Assembly: GCA_003171235.1 (NCBI GenBank)
Contig: PMYM01000025.1
Coordinates: 3,673 to 12,884, forward strand
Direction of reading: 5' to 3'
DNA from: Phycisphaerales bacterium
Lineage (GTDB): Bacteria > Planctomycetota > Phycisphaerae > SM23-33
DNA length: 9,212 nt
Made by a program: the position numbers and the translations under genes. The notes under the pieces are model-generated. The model saw only the letters and a program-made list of their open reading frames with translations. It had not been told where the DNA came from and did no database searches. Of this stretch, positions 1-6,899 are shown one piece after another (positions within the stretch are counted from its first letter, which is position 1; every line of letters starts with the position of its first letter).

Positions 1-53
1 CCGCACAGCACGTCGCCCAAACCGCTGCCGCCGATGATGCCCACCTTTGCCAT
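1..53 (-). CDS. mtnP: S-methyl-5'-thioadenosine phosphorylase, N-terminal fragment (cut by window edge)
   Basis: The reverse strand from an ATG at 53-51 reads MAKVGIIGGSGLGDVLC and runs off the window after 17 codons. The 'KVGIIGGSGL' start is characteristic of the methylthioadenosine phosphorylase/purine nucleoside phosphorylase family, where the GGSG loop contributes to phosphate binding. The enzyme splits methylthioadenosine into adenine and methylthioribose-1-phosphate for methionine salvage in the cytoplasm. An AAAGG ribosome binding site (65-61) lies 7 bases before the ATG. A weak promoter is possible (TTGCAC at 108-103, 17-bp gap, TAAAAA at 85-80). The gene lies 114 bp downstream of the AsmA-like gene on the same strand, but a repeat array separates them. 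Only the N-terminus is visible, so a related purine nucleoside phosphorylase cannot be excluded. Confidence 0.72.
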   Translation of the reverse strand, partial: MAKVGIIGGSGLGDVLC

Positions 54-108
54 GGCGTTGCCTTTAGAAGAGTCGCCTCTTTTTATCCCTCATCACAGCG
101 ATGTGCAA

Positions 109-130
109 GGTTAGAGGTGAGAGGTTAGAG
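109..130. repeat. Three-unit heptamer tandem repeat (GGTTAGA)
   Basis: Three adjacent 7-bp units are visible: GGTTAGA (109-115), GGTGAGA (116-122) and GGTTAGA (123-129). They lie in the gap between mtnP and the AsmA-like gene, 10 bp from a second heptamer array of different sequence. The function is unknown. Confidence 0.7.
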
Positions 131-139
131 TGGCCCGTT

Positions 140-181
140 CTACTGGCTACCGGCTCTTGGCCACTGGCTACTGGTCACTGC
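140..181. repeat. Six-unit heptamer tandem repeat (CTACTGG family) overlapping the AsmA-like gene's stop codon
   Basis: Six 7-bp units follow one another: CTACTGG, CTACCGG, CTCTTGG, CCACTGG, CTACTGG and TCACTGC (140-181). On the minus strand the consensus is CAGTAGC. Because 7 is not a multiple of 3, the TAG inside the unit recurs in different frames. The AsmA-like gene ends on the TAG at 170-168, which lies inside unit five, so its last codons and stop come from the repeat. Confidence 0.75.
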
Positions 182-3100
182 CTTTGAACAGGTCGCGCAA
201 GGCGACGCCCAGGCTGCGCAGGGGCACGTTTTTTATCTGGGGCTTATTGGCAGGGCCGGTGACGCGGATGGTGACGATCTCGTTGGTCAGGCCCTGCAGC
301 ACCTCTTCCAGGGCCGACATGCGCGGCACCTTCTTGCCCGAAAGGAAGGTCATGTCCATGCGGTTGGTCTTGAGGTCCACGCTGCCGGCGCCCAGCAGCG
401 ACATGCCCGAGCCCTGCAGGTACACCTCGGTGAAAGCCAGGGCCGTGCCCTTGAGGTAATAGTCCACGTCGGCGGTATGGAAGGAATCCTCCCCCGGCAG
501 GTACAGGTTCAGCAGCGGCAGGGTTCCCAGCAGCACCGGCACGCGGTAGATGTTGCCCTCGCCGATGTGGAACTTGCCGTTGGCGATGCGACTGGTTGGA
601 TCTCCGGCCATGGCGGTCATCTGCAGGCTGCCGGTGAGCTTGCCCTTGACGTCCGCCGGCTGGGTGGTTGTGGCGGCCAGGCCCAGCAGCCGCTCCAGGT
701 CGGCATCTTCCACCGACAGGCTGAAACCGTAGGGCATGGGCCAGATGAGCTTGACTTCGGCGAAGCCCGCCAGCCGCCCACCGCAGATGTTGCCGACGAT
801 GTTGTTGATCTTCATCAGCGCCGACGAGGGGTCTTTCTCGATCCGGCCGGTGAAGTCCCCCATGTGCCGCTCGCCCAGGTCCAGGCGGCTGACGTTCAGG
901 TCGGCGGCGGCGCGCAGGCGATCGGCGCCGGCGGCGGCCAGTTGGCCGTCCAGGCTGGCCGACAACTTCACCGCAGCGCCCAGGCCCGGGTCCAGAACGA
1001 GATCGGCCAGGTCCAACCGCCCGTCCATGGCCCATTCCAGTTCGCCCGAGGCCTTGGCCGTGGCGGGCGCGGAGGCCGGGGCCGTGGCGGCAGAGGCGCC
1101 CGGCCCGATCCGCAGGCTCTTGAGATTGGCGGCAACGGTCCCGCCCGATATGCCGGTCTGCTCGCGCAGGCGGGCGGGCAGCAGGTCCAGCAGAGGCTTG
1201 TCGATGGGCAGCGGTCCGCTCTTGAGGGCCAGTTGAGCGGTCAGCCCGTCCGGCGGGGTGAGGATTCGCCCGTCCAGTTCAAACCTGGCGGCCCCGGCCA
1301 GGCCGGCGAGTTTCTGGAAAGTCAGCCCCGCCGGTTCCACGATGATGGTGCCGGCCAATTCGCTCATAGGCCAGGGCACAAGCCGATGGCGGGCGCGCAT
1401 GGTGTGCGGCCGCAGCACCAGCCGGTAGTCCGCCACAGCGGCCGGGGCCGGGGCCGGGACTGTGGCCGGGGCGCTGGAAGACGCCGTGGCCGCCCCGCCG
1501 CCCTCGCCGGCCGGGCTCGACGGCCCCAGTTGCGTGGCCAATTGCACCGAAAGATCGGTTATCCCAGAGGGCGAAAAGGCATCCCAATCCGCCCGCAGGC
1601 CCTCGGGCAGGGCCGCCCGCAATTGCTCGTCCAGGGGCAGGTCTTCCACCTCGGCCTGAAGGCTAAGTCGCTCCAGCCGCTCGCCCAGGTCGAAGCTGCC
1701 CCGGAGCAGGTTCACCCGCGCCTGGGCGTGCCGGGCCAGCAGATGCTCAATAACCACCTTGCCGGGGCTGATGGTCACGTTGCCGTTGGCGTGCTCCAGG
1801 CGGTAGGGGAAGATGGCCGGCGTCATGGTGACCTCTTCCAGCGTCACCGGCAACAGATACTGTGTCTGGCCGCCGGTGCGAGTGACGACGCCGTCCATCA
1901 CGTCGGCCTGACCGGACAGGTTGAACCCCTGGTATATCTCCCGTGCCTGCTGGGGCAGGGCCTGGTAGAGCTGCCGGTCCAGGGCCAGGTCATCGGCCGA
2001 AAAACGCAATTGATAATCGCCGTTGGCGGTCAAGGCGGCCCAGCCATTGATGGTGCAGGTGGCCTTGCCGGATATGCCGGTGACGTTCTCCAGGACCGCC
2101 CGGTCGGCGTTGACCTTGACCTTGCCGTGCAGCTTGTCCAAGGGCAGGGGAAACTCCGCGTGGCGGACGGACGTCCGGCCGTCCAGGTCTATCTCGGCCT
2201 GCACGTCGGTCGGCTCGCCCTCGGTCCCACCGCGGCGAACGGCGACCACGCAGTTGATCCGGCCGTGGGCATCCAGGCCGTCCCAGGCCGCCTGCACGGT
2301 CGGCGGCAGGGCGTCGTGCAACTGGCGGGTCAGTTCCATGTCCTTGGCCGAGATGGTCAGGTCGCAGGCGGTCTGCTCCCCCCAGCCGGACAGGGTGCCC
2401 TTGGCCTCCAGCGTGCCGACGCCAGCGCGGGCGCGGATCTGGCGAAACTCCAGGCAGTCGTCGTCGAAGAGAATTTGCCCCTCCACCTGCTCCACCGGCA
2501 GCGGCCTGGGCCCCACGTTTAGAGTCAAATCCTGCAGGTCCACCTGGCCGTGCACATGCACCTGGCCGTTTAGGCGCTGAATGTTGGCGGCCAGGGCGGC
2601 CTTGCCGGCGGGTCCAAGCGACTTCTGCACCTGGGCCAGCACGTCCCCCAGCCGGCCGGGCGGCGGCCCGGATATGGGCAGGGTGATATTCTCCAGCTTC
2701 AACGCCAGGTCGAAGGAACTCTGGGCGTCGTAGCCGTCGTAGCGGCCCTGGAGGGAAAAGGCCGCCCCGCCCAACTGGGGCAGCCTGCCGGTCAGTTCCC
2801 TGACCTCGATGCCGGCGGGGTCGAAGATCAGCCGCCCGCGGACATTGGCCAGCTTCAGGCCCCCCTCCTCAGGGGGCAGTTCCATGCTCACGTCGTTGAG
2901 GCGAACGGCGCCGCGCTCGAACTGGGCCGGATCGTTGGACTGGGTGGTGGCCCCGACGTGGGCGGCCATGGTCCATTCGCAGCCGCGCGGGCGGCCGGTG
3001 ATCTGGTAGCGCTTGTACCAGGTGCGGTACTTGCGAGGCAGGGTCTTGCTCAGGTCCGACAAGGCGAAAAAGCCGGTGATCTGGGTCCTGCCGGTGCTGG

Positions 3101-3782
3101 TGTCCAGGGTGCCCTGCCCGCTGATGCCCGAGCCGCTCTGGCCTTGCTCGTCGAATTCGAGCTGGTAGAGCCCGCGGTCCTCGCGCGGGCGAAGCACCAC
3201 CGACATCCTGGTGCTGCCGATCTTGACCAGTTGGCCGGCGTCGCTGTCGTAAACGTTCAATTCCCCGTCGCGGATGCGGATGACGGGCAGGTCCAGGGGC
3301 AGCCGCCCCGGCTGAGTGCTCACCTGGGGCAGGGGAAAGATGTCGTCGGTGTTGAGCCGGCCGGTGTTGACGTCCTCCACCAGCGAGACCACGGGGCTGA
3401 GGCAGACGATCTCGGTCGGCTCCAGCCGCCCGCGCAGAATCAGGCCGGAGGGGCGATGGTTCATCACCACCGTCTGGGCCTGCAGGAAGGGCAGCTCGCT
3501 CTGGCCTATGTACAGGCAGAGGTTCTTGACGCGGATGCCCGAAAGCAGGCTGAATTGCGCCCGGTCAACCTTGACCTTGCACCCGGTGGCGGCCGAAAGG
3601 TAGCGCTCCACCTCGGTCTGCACCCGGGAGTCGTTGACCACGTAGAAATAGCCCCAGCCCAGCAGGGCTATGACGGCCAACAGGGAAAAGGCCACCTGCC
3701 GCCGCCGCGGGCTGACATACCGCCAGACCCTTCGCCGCCGTCGGGGCAAGTATCGCCGCAACCTGGTCCACCACTTGGCCAT
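168..3782 (-). CDS. Large AsmA/YhdP-like envelope protein with about 117-residue internal repeats
   Basis: The protein has 1204 residues. Its N-terminus is cytoplasmic and strongly basic (residues 1-28, including RRRRR), followed by one hydrophobic segment (about 30-50) and a long periplasmic part rich in beta-type alternation. This layout matches AsmA/TamB/YhdP proteins, known or proposed bridge-like lipid carriers between the membranes. A motif of the form DLxLDxxLxxALPxxxRxxWDxxxxxG recurs near residues 240, 481, 598, 714 and 855, with a degenerate copy near 365. The spacing is about 117 residues. The last spacing is longer because an Ala/Pro/Ser-rich linker (about 755-785) is inserted. 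A second such linker lies near 895-910. The C-terminal 150 residues (GEGNIYRVPVLLGTLPLL..., LKTNRMDMTFLSG) resemble the AsmA-like C-terminal domain. I chose the ATG at 3782 because it directly precedes the basic/membrane segment. An in-frame upstream start at 3887 would add 35 residues with no such character, through the intergenic gap. The class is well supported; the exact orthologue and substrate are not. Confidence 0.85.
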   Translation of the reverse strand: MAKWWTRLRRYLPRRRRRVWRYVSPRRRQVAFSLLAVIALLGWGYFYVVNDSRVQTEVERYLSAATGCKVKVDRAQFSLLSGIRVKNLCLYIGQSELPFLQAQTVVMNHRPSGLILRGRLEPTEIVCLSPVVSLVEDVNTGRLNTDDIFPLPQVSTQPGRLPLDLPVIRIRDGELNVYDSDAGQLVKIGSTRMSVVLRPREDRGLYQLEFDEQGQSGSGISGQGTLDTSTGRTQITGFFALSDLSKTLPRKYRTWYKRYQITGRPRGCEWTMAAHVGATTQSNDPAQFERGAVRLNDVSMELPPEEGGLKLANVRGRLIFDPAGIEVRELTGRLPQLGGAAFSLQGRYDGYDAQSSFDLALKLENITLPISGPPPGRLGDVLAQVQKSLGPAGKAALAANIQRLNGQVHVHGQVDLQDLTLNVGPRPLPVEQVEGQILFDDDCLEFRQIRARAGVGTLEAKGTLSGWGEQTACDLTISAKDMELTRQLHDALPPTVQAAWDGLDAHGRINCVVAVRRGGTEGEPTDVQAEIDLDGRTSVRHAEFPLPLDKLHGKVKVNADRAVLENVTGISGKATCTINGWAALTANGDYQLRFSADDLALDRQLYQALPQQAREIYQGFNLSGQADVMDGVVTRTGGQTQYLLPVTLEEVTMTPAIFPYRLEHANGNVTISPGKVVIEHLLARHAQARVNLLRGSFDLGERLERLSLQAEVEDLPLDEQLRAALPEGLRADWDAFSPSGITDLSVQLATQLGPSSPAGEGGGAATASSSAPATVPAPAPAAVADYRLVLRPHTMRARHRLVPWPMSELAGTIIVEPAGLTFQKLAGLAGAARFELDGRILTPPDGLTAQLALKSGPLPIDKPLLDLLPARLREQTGISGGTVAANLKSLRIGPGASAATAPASAPATAKASGELEWAMDGRLDLADLVLDPGLGAAVKLSASLDGQLAAAGADRLRAAADLNVSRLDLGERHMGDFTGRIEKDPSSALMKINNIVGNICGGRLAGFAEVKLIWPMPYGFSLSVEDADLERLLGLAATTTQPADVKGKLTGSLQMTAMAGDPTSRIANGKFHIGEGNIYRVPVLLGTLPLLNLYLPGEDSFHTADVDYYLKGTALAFTEVYLQGSGMSLLGAGSVDLKTNRMDMTFLSGKKVPRMSALEEVLQGLTNEIVTIRVTGPANKPQIKNVPLRSLGVALRDLFKGSDQ

Positions 3783-3792
3783 GAATCCCTGG

Positions 3793-3798
3793 ATTATA
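3793..3798 (-). promoter_or_regulatory. Perfect TATAAT -10 box just before the AsmA-like gene
   Basis: Reading the minus strand, TATAAT lies at 3798-3793, with 10 bases between it and the ATG at 3782. Normal spacing would place transcription start near 3786, giving a leader of about 4 bases. No clear -35 box is seen 17 bp upstream. AGGGA at 3790-3786 is only 3 bases from the ATG, too close for a normal ribosome binding site. The hexamer is seen directly; its promoter role is inferred. Confidence 0.4.
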
Positions 3799-3883
3799 GT
3801 GCCCGGCGGCCTTGGAGCCCGCGCGCTTTTTGCCCCCTGCCGCGCCGGTTGCCGGTTATCTCCCCATGCGCCAAGGGGCGCCG

Positions 3884-3936
3884 ACAAAACCAGAAGGCAT
3901 GGCCACGGCGGTTTTGCCCGGCGGCCATGCCTTCTG
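3884..3936 (-). terminator. Strong hairpin after mltA, probable intrinsic terminator
   Basis: CAGAAGGCATGGCC (3891-3904) and its exact reverse complement (3923-3936) form a 14-bp perfect stem with an 18-base loop. On the minus strand the stem is followed by GGTTTTGTC, a short U run. It begins 20 bp past the mltA stop. The U run is weak (four Ts), so termination may be partial or the hairpin may protect the RNA 3' end instead. Confidence 0.6.
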
Positions 3937-3956
3937 TCGCTTTGATTTGGATGATG

Positions 3957-5249
3957 CTACCGCACAGGAGAGGGTGCTGCCGGGAGACCTGCCGGCGGCG
4001 CCAACGGCGCGGCGGTCGCGGCGCCGCCGCGGAGTTGCTGCTGCACGTACTGGGGCTTGAGGAAGAGGTAGTACAGCTTGCCTTCTTCCTGCGTGCGGCC
4101 GGCCAGTTCGCCGGCGCGGTCGCCCACGCCCATGTAGACATCGCACCGGCCCGGGGCGCGGATGGCGCCGCCGGCGTCCTGGTCGAGGGCAAAGCCGCTG
4201 TAGGGCAGCTTGATTATGCCCGCCCCGGTATCGCGATACAGCCGGGTCTGCAAGAAGCCCATGCAGGCCCGGGGGAAGATGCCCTTGTCGGTGGCGATGC
4301 TCCGCCAGTTGGTCACCGGCTCGTTCAGGCAGCCGCGGGGGTTGCCCTGGATGACCTGGAAGAACACAAAACGCGGGTTGCGGGCCGTGTACGTGGCCAC
4401 CTCCGCCGGGTGGGCGTGGAAGTAGTCGATCATGGATTTGAGGCTGAGTTGTTCGGCCGGCAGGCGCTTGTCGTCAATCAGGGCCCGGGCGACGCTCTGG
4501 TAGGCGTAGCCGTTGTTGGCGGCGTAGCCCACCGTCTGGAGCGTGCCGTCGCTCAGGCGGAGCTTGGCCGAACCCTGCACGTGGGCGATGTACACCTCGA
4601 AGGGGTCGGCCAGATAGATCAACTCGTTGCCGGCTAGCATGTTGCCCGATTCGATCGTCTTGCGGTCGGGGTACTGGACGATTGAGCCGTCGGATTTGCG
4701 CTGGCCGATGGTCTCGCCGGTCTGGGGGTTCTTGACCAGGTCGGCGGGCATCTTGTACAGCGGGTAGCGGAAGCGGTCGGTCCGCACCGGCGAGGCGTCG
4801 AAGATGGGCGTGTAGTAGCCGGTATAGAGCACCGTGCCGGCGTCGTCGCAGCCCACGGAAATGTAGGTGTCGAACTGCTCGCGCAGCATGCGGTTGGCCT
4901 CGGGCGGCGGCAGCTTGCGGTTGGCCAGGTCCTGCATGGCCAGCAGCGTGGCGACGGCCTGGTCGTGGGTGATTTCGCCGTAGGGGAAGAACTGCCGGCT
5001 GGAGGGCTTGGCCAGGTAGTCCAGGCTGTTGGCGATGGACACCGACAGGTCCGAGCCCATGTTCTCGCAGGCCGGGGTGAAGTCGGGCACGTCCCGGGCG
5101 TCCAGCTTGCGCAAGGCCAGTTGGCCTTGGGGCAGCGGGCGAGCGTAGTTCTTGCCCGAGGCCATCTCCGGGGGCTTGGGCTTGGGGGGGCAACCGACCA
5201 GCAGCGACAACGCCAAGGCCGATAGGGCGACGATTCCGAGGGCTCTCAT
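3957..5249 (-). CDS. mltA: Membrane-bound lytic murein transglycosylase A (MltA family lipoprotein)
   Basis: The protein has 430 residues. MltA enzymes cut the MurNAc-GlcNAc bond of peptidoglycan, leaving 1,6-anhydro-MurNAc ends, and act from the outer membrane. The N-terminus is a lipoprotein signal (hydrophobic residues 3-19, lipobox LVGC with Cys20). The MltA domain is clear: LYTGYYTP (141-148), VQGSAKLRL (224-232), YAANNGYAY (242-250), then the 3D domain with ALDQDAGGAI (354-363), CDVYMG (369-374) and AGELAG (379-384). From memory of the E. coli protein, Asp370 in CDVYMG aligns with its catalytic Asp308, and Asp358 with the conserved Asp of ALDVGGAI. The length is somewhat above E. coli MltA (about 365), partly from an Ala/Pro-rich C-terminal tail (about 408-428). 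GGAG at 5261-5258, 8 bases before the ATG, supports this start. It is divergently transcribed from the methyltransferase gene. Confidence 0.93.
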   Translation of the reverse strand: MRALGIVALSALALSLLVGCPPKPKPPEMASGKNYARPLPQGQLALRKLDARDVPDFTPACENMGSDLSVSIANSLDYLAKPSSRQFFPYGEITHDQAVATLLAMQDLANRKLPPPEANRMLREQFDTYISVGCDDAGTVLYTGYYTPIFDASPVRTDRFRYPLYKMPADLVKNPQTGETIGQRKSDGSIVQYPDRKTIESGNMLAGNELIYLADPFEVYIAHVQGSAKLRLSDGTLQTVGYAANNGYAYQSVARALIDDKRLPAEQLSLKSMIDYFHAHPAEVATYTARNPRFVFFQVIQGNPRGCLNEPVTNWRSIATDKGIFPRACMGFLQTRLYRDTGAGIIKLPYSGFALDQDAGGAIRAPGRCDVYMGVGDRAGELAGRTQEEGKLYYLFLKPQYVQQQLRGGAATAAPLAPPAGLPAAPSPVR

Positions 5250-5290
5250 CCTTGAGACTCCACGTGCTTGATATCCCAGTTTCTTCCCCT

Positions 5291-5321
5291 GTTATCATCG
5301 GCCATCGCGGCGGAAAGTCAA
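5291..5321 (-). promoter_or_regulatory. Probable sigma-70-type promoter of mltA
   Basis: On the minus strand, TTGACT (5321-5316) is followed after 19 bp by GATAAC (5296-5291). This would start RNA near 5284 and give a leader of about 35 bases containing the mltA ribosome binding site. The -35 matches consensus at five of six positions. The spacing is at the long end. Confidence 0.42.
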
Positions 5322-5329
5322 CGGCAAAC

Positions 5330-5359
5330 TTGCCGGCATCCCGCCGGCGATGCTACATT
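5330..5359 (+). promoter_or_regulatory. Extended -10 promoter giving a possibly leaderless rlmI transcript
   Basis: TTGCCG (5330-5335) is followed after 18 bp by TGC-TACATT, an extended -10 element (hexamer 5354-5359). Standard geometry places +1 at 5366, the A of the ATG. It lies back to back with the mltA promoter; the two -35 boxes are 8 bp apart. Confidence 0.42.
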
Positions 5360-5365
5360 GGCGCA

Positions 5366-6736
5366 ATGACCAGCAGAAGAGACTCGTTTGGTCCGGACCC
5401 GCGGCGGCGGAATTCTGACAAAGGCGGAGCGGGCTTTGGCCGCGGCCTGCCCGGCCGGGGCCGTCGCCCAGCCCCAGCCAGGCCCGAGGTTGGCCCTGGG
5501 CCCATGCCGCCTCCCCTCCAGCGGCCTCCGCGAGATGAACAGGCCCCCCTGCCGGCAAACATCCCACCCGATGTCCCCGTCGTACACCTGCGCAGCGCCT
5601 CCTATGGCAGCTTCATCTACCAGCGCATGGTCGGACACGTCGCCGGCCCGGCGCCGGCCGACGGCGACATCGTCGCCGTGGTCGACCGCCAGGGGAAGTT
5701 CTTCGGCTGGGGGTTCTACAACAGCCTCTCCCAGATCGCCCTGCGCATGTTCTCGCACTCGCCCCAGCGGCCGGCCGAGTCGTTCATCGACCAGCGCCTG
5801 GCCCGGGCGGTGCAACTGCGGCGCGACATGCTGCGGCTGGAGGAGGTCACCGACGCCTACCGCCTGGTGCACGCCGAGGGCGACGGGCTGTCGGGCCTGA
5901 TAGCCGACCGCTTCGGCCAGTACGTGGTCTTCGAGTTGTTCAGCCTGGCCATGTTCGCCCGCCTGCATCGCATCCAGGACGCGCTTATTGACGCGGGGCT
6001 GTCGGTCCGCAACTTCATCGTCCGGGCCGACCGCAAGATCGCCCAGGCCGAGGGCTTCCGCCTGGGTACGCTGGAGGGCAACAAGGACCGCGACAGCGTG
6101 GTCGTCACCGAGCACGGGGTGAAGTTCAAAGTGCTGCTGTCGAAGGGTCACAAGACCGGCTTCTTCTGCGACCAGCGCGACAACCGCCTGGCCCTTACGG
6201 TGCTCACGCCGGGCAAGAACGTGCTGGATTTGTGCTGCTACACCGGCGGCTTTGCCTGCTATGCCGCCGCCCGCGGCCAGGCGAAGTCCGTCACGGCCGT
6301 GGACCTGGACGAAAACGCCCTGGCCTTGGCCGCCGAAAACGCCGCCCTCAATTCGGCCAGCATAGACTTTCACCACGACGACGCCTTCGATTTCCTGCGC
6401 GCCGCCGTCGATGGTTCGCGGCAGTGGGATGTGGTGGTGTCCGACCCGTCCAAGTTCGTCTCGCGGCGGGAGGACATGCAGGCCGGGCTGCGGAAGTACT
6501 TCGACCTGAATCGCCTGGCGATGGCGGCGGTCGCCCCCGGTGGAATCCTGCTCACCTGTTCCTGCAGCGGGCTGGTGGACCAGCCCACCTTCGTGCAGAC
6601 GGTGGCCCGCGCCGCTCGCGCCGCCGGGCGCAACGTCCAGATCCTGCGCGTCACCGGCGCCGGGCCAGACCATCCGGTGATGGCCGACACGCCCGAAAGC
6701 GCCTACCTCAAGGCGGTCTGGTGCCGGGTGGAGTGA
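5366..6736 (+). CDS. rlmI: RlmI-type class I SAM-dependent 23S rRNA cytosine methyltransferase with N-terminal extension
   Basis: The product has 456 residues. RlmI methylates C5 of a cytosine in 23S rRNA (C1962 in E. coli); the exact target here is unproven. Domains in order: a basic, Gly/Pro/Arg-rich disordered stretch (1-65); a PUA domain (about 72-130); the linking domain with VHAEGDGLSGLIADRFG (168-184) and HKTGFFCDQRDNR (262-274); and the Rossmann methyltransferase. The latter has SAM motif I VLDLCCYTGGFACYAA (286-301), post-I VTAVDLDENAL (309-319), motif IV VSDPSKF (358-364) and the catalytic-type CSCSG (398-402). RlmI proteins usually read DPPKF in motif IV; here the second Pro is Ser. 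E. coli RlmI has about 396 residues, so the first 60 residues are extra. An in-frame ATG at 5504 would give 410 residues and remains possible. I prefer 5366 because the extended -10 ends 6 bases before it. Neither start has a clear Shine-Dalgarno site. Confidence 0.86.
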   Translation: MTSRRDSFGPDPRRRNSDKGGAGFGRGLPGRGRRPAPARPEVGPGPMPPPLQRPPRDEQAPLPANIPPDVPVVHLRSASYGSFIYQRMVGHVAGPAPADGDIVAVVDRQGKFFGWGFYNSLSQIALRMFSHSPQRPAESFIDQRLARAVQLRRDMLRLEEVTDAYRLVHAEGDGLSGLIADRFGQYVVFELFSLAMFARLHRIQDALIDAGLSVRNFIVRADRKIAQAEGFRLGTLEGNKDRDSVVVTEHGVKFKVLLSKGHKTGFFCDQRDNRLALTVLTPGKNVLDLCCYTGGFACYAAARGQAKSVTAVDLDENALALAAENAALNSASIDFHHDDAFDFLRAAVDGSRQWDVVVSDPSKFVSRREDMQAGLRKYFDLNRLAMAAVAPGGILLTCSCSGLVDQPTFVQTVARAARAAGRNVQILRVTGAGPDHPVMADTPESAYLKAVWCRVE

Positions 6737-6759
6737 TCATTACGGCAAAAGAATTCCAA

Positions 6760-6880
6760 CGCAGAGGGCGCAGAGAACGCAGAGAAAGACGCAGAGAAAA
6801 ACAACATGAATCGTAAGAAACGAAAGAACCAACAAAATCACTTCTTCTTTTCTCTGCGCCTCTGCGTTCTCTGCGTAGAG
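6760..6880. repeat. Inverted array of CGCAGAG repeats between rlmI and folB
   Basis: The left arm carries four CGCAGAG units spaced 9-12 bp (6760-6800); the right arm carries three on the opposite strand (6848-6875). CGCAGAGAACGCAGAG (6769-6784) has an exact 16-bp reverse complement at 6860-6875, and CGCAGAGAAAA (6790-6800) an 11-bp one at 6848-6858. The A-rich, low-GC loop is 6801-6847. It fills most of the 163-bp gap and starts 24 bp after the rlmI stop. It could end rlmI transcription as a large hairpin. TAGAGT at its right edge (6876-6881) is a weak -10 candidate for folB. Confidence 0.85.
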
Positions 6881-6899
6881 TCTTGGATTGGGAACGACC

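Noticed and set aside
68..81. Small AAGAG-GCGA-CTCTT hairpin before mtnP as a regulatory element
   Set aside because: The stem is only 5 bp, and with the weak predicted promoter it would not lie wholly in the RNA.
477..2522. A 681-codon open frame on the plus strand opposite the AsmA-like gene
   Set aside because: Its translation is Gln/Gly/Arg/His-rich low-complexity sequence with no family resemblance. It is the mirror effect of strong GC3 bias in the minus-strand gene.
3783..3887. N-terminal extension of the AsmA-like protein to an upstream start at 3887
   Set aside because: The 35 added residues run through the intergenic gap and the TATAAT box, and show no signal or membrane character.
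2958..4637. A 559-codon plus-strand open frame spanning the AsmA-like and mltA genes
   Set aside because: It crosses two clearly real minus-strand genes and their gap, with a composition typical of shadow frames.
5318..6673. A 451-codon minus-strand open frame opposite rlmI
   Set aside because: It is the antisense shadow of a gene with complete methyltransferase motifs, and it shows no recognisable domain.
6760..6880. CRISPR array in the CGCAGAG or CCGATTAA repeats
   Set aside because: Units are 7-9 bp and contiguous or nearly so, with no 25-40 bp repeats, no unique spacers and no cas genes.
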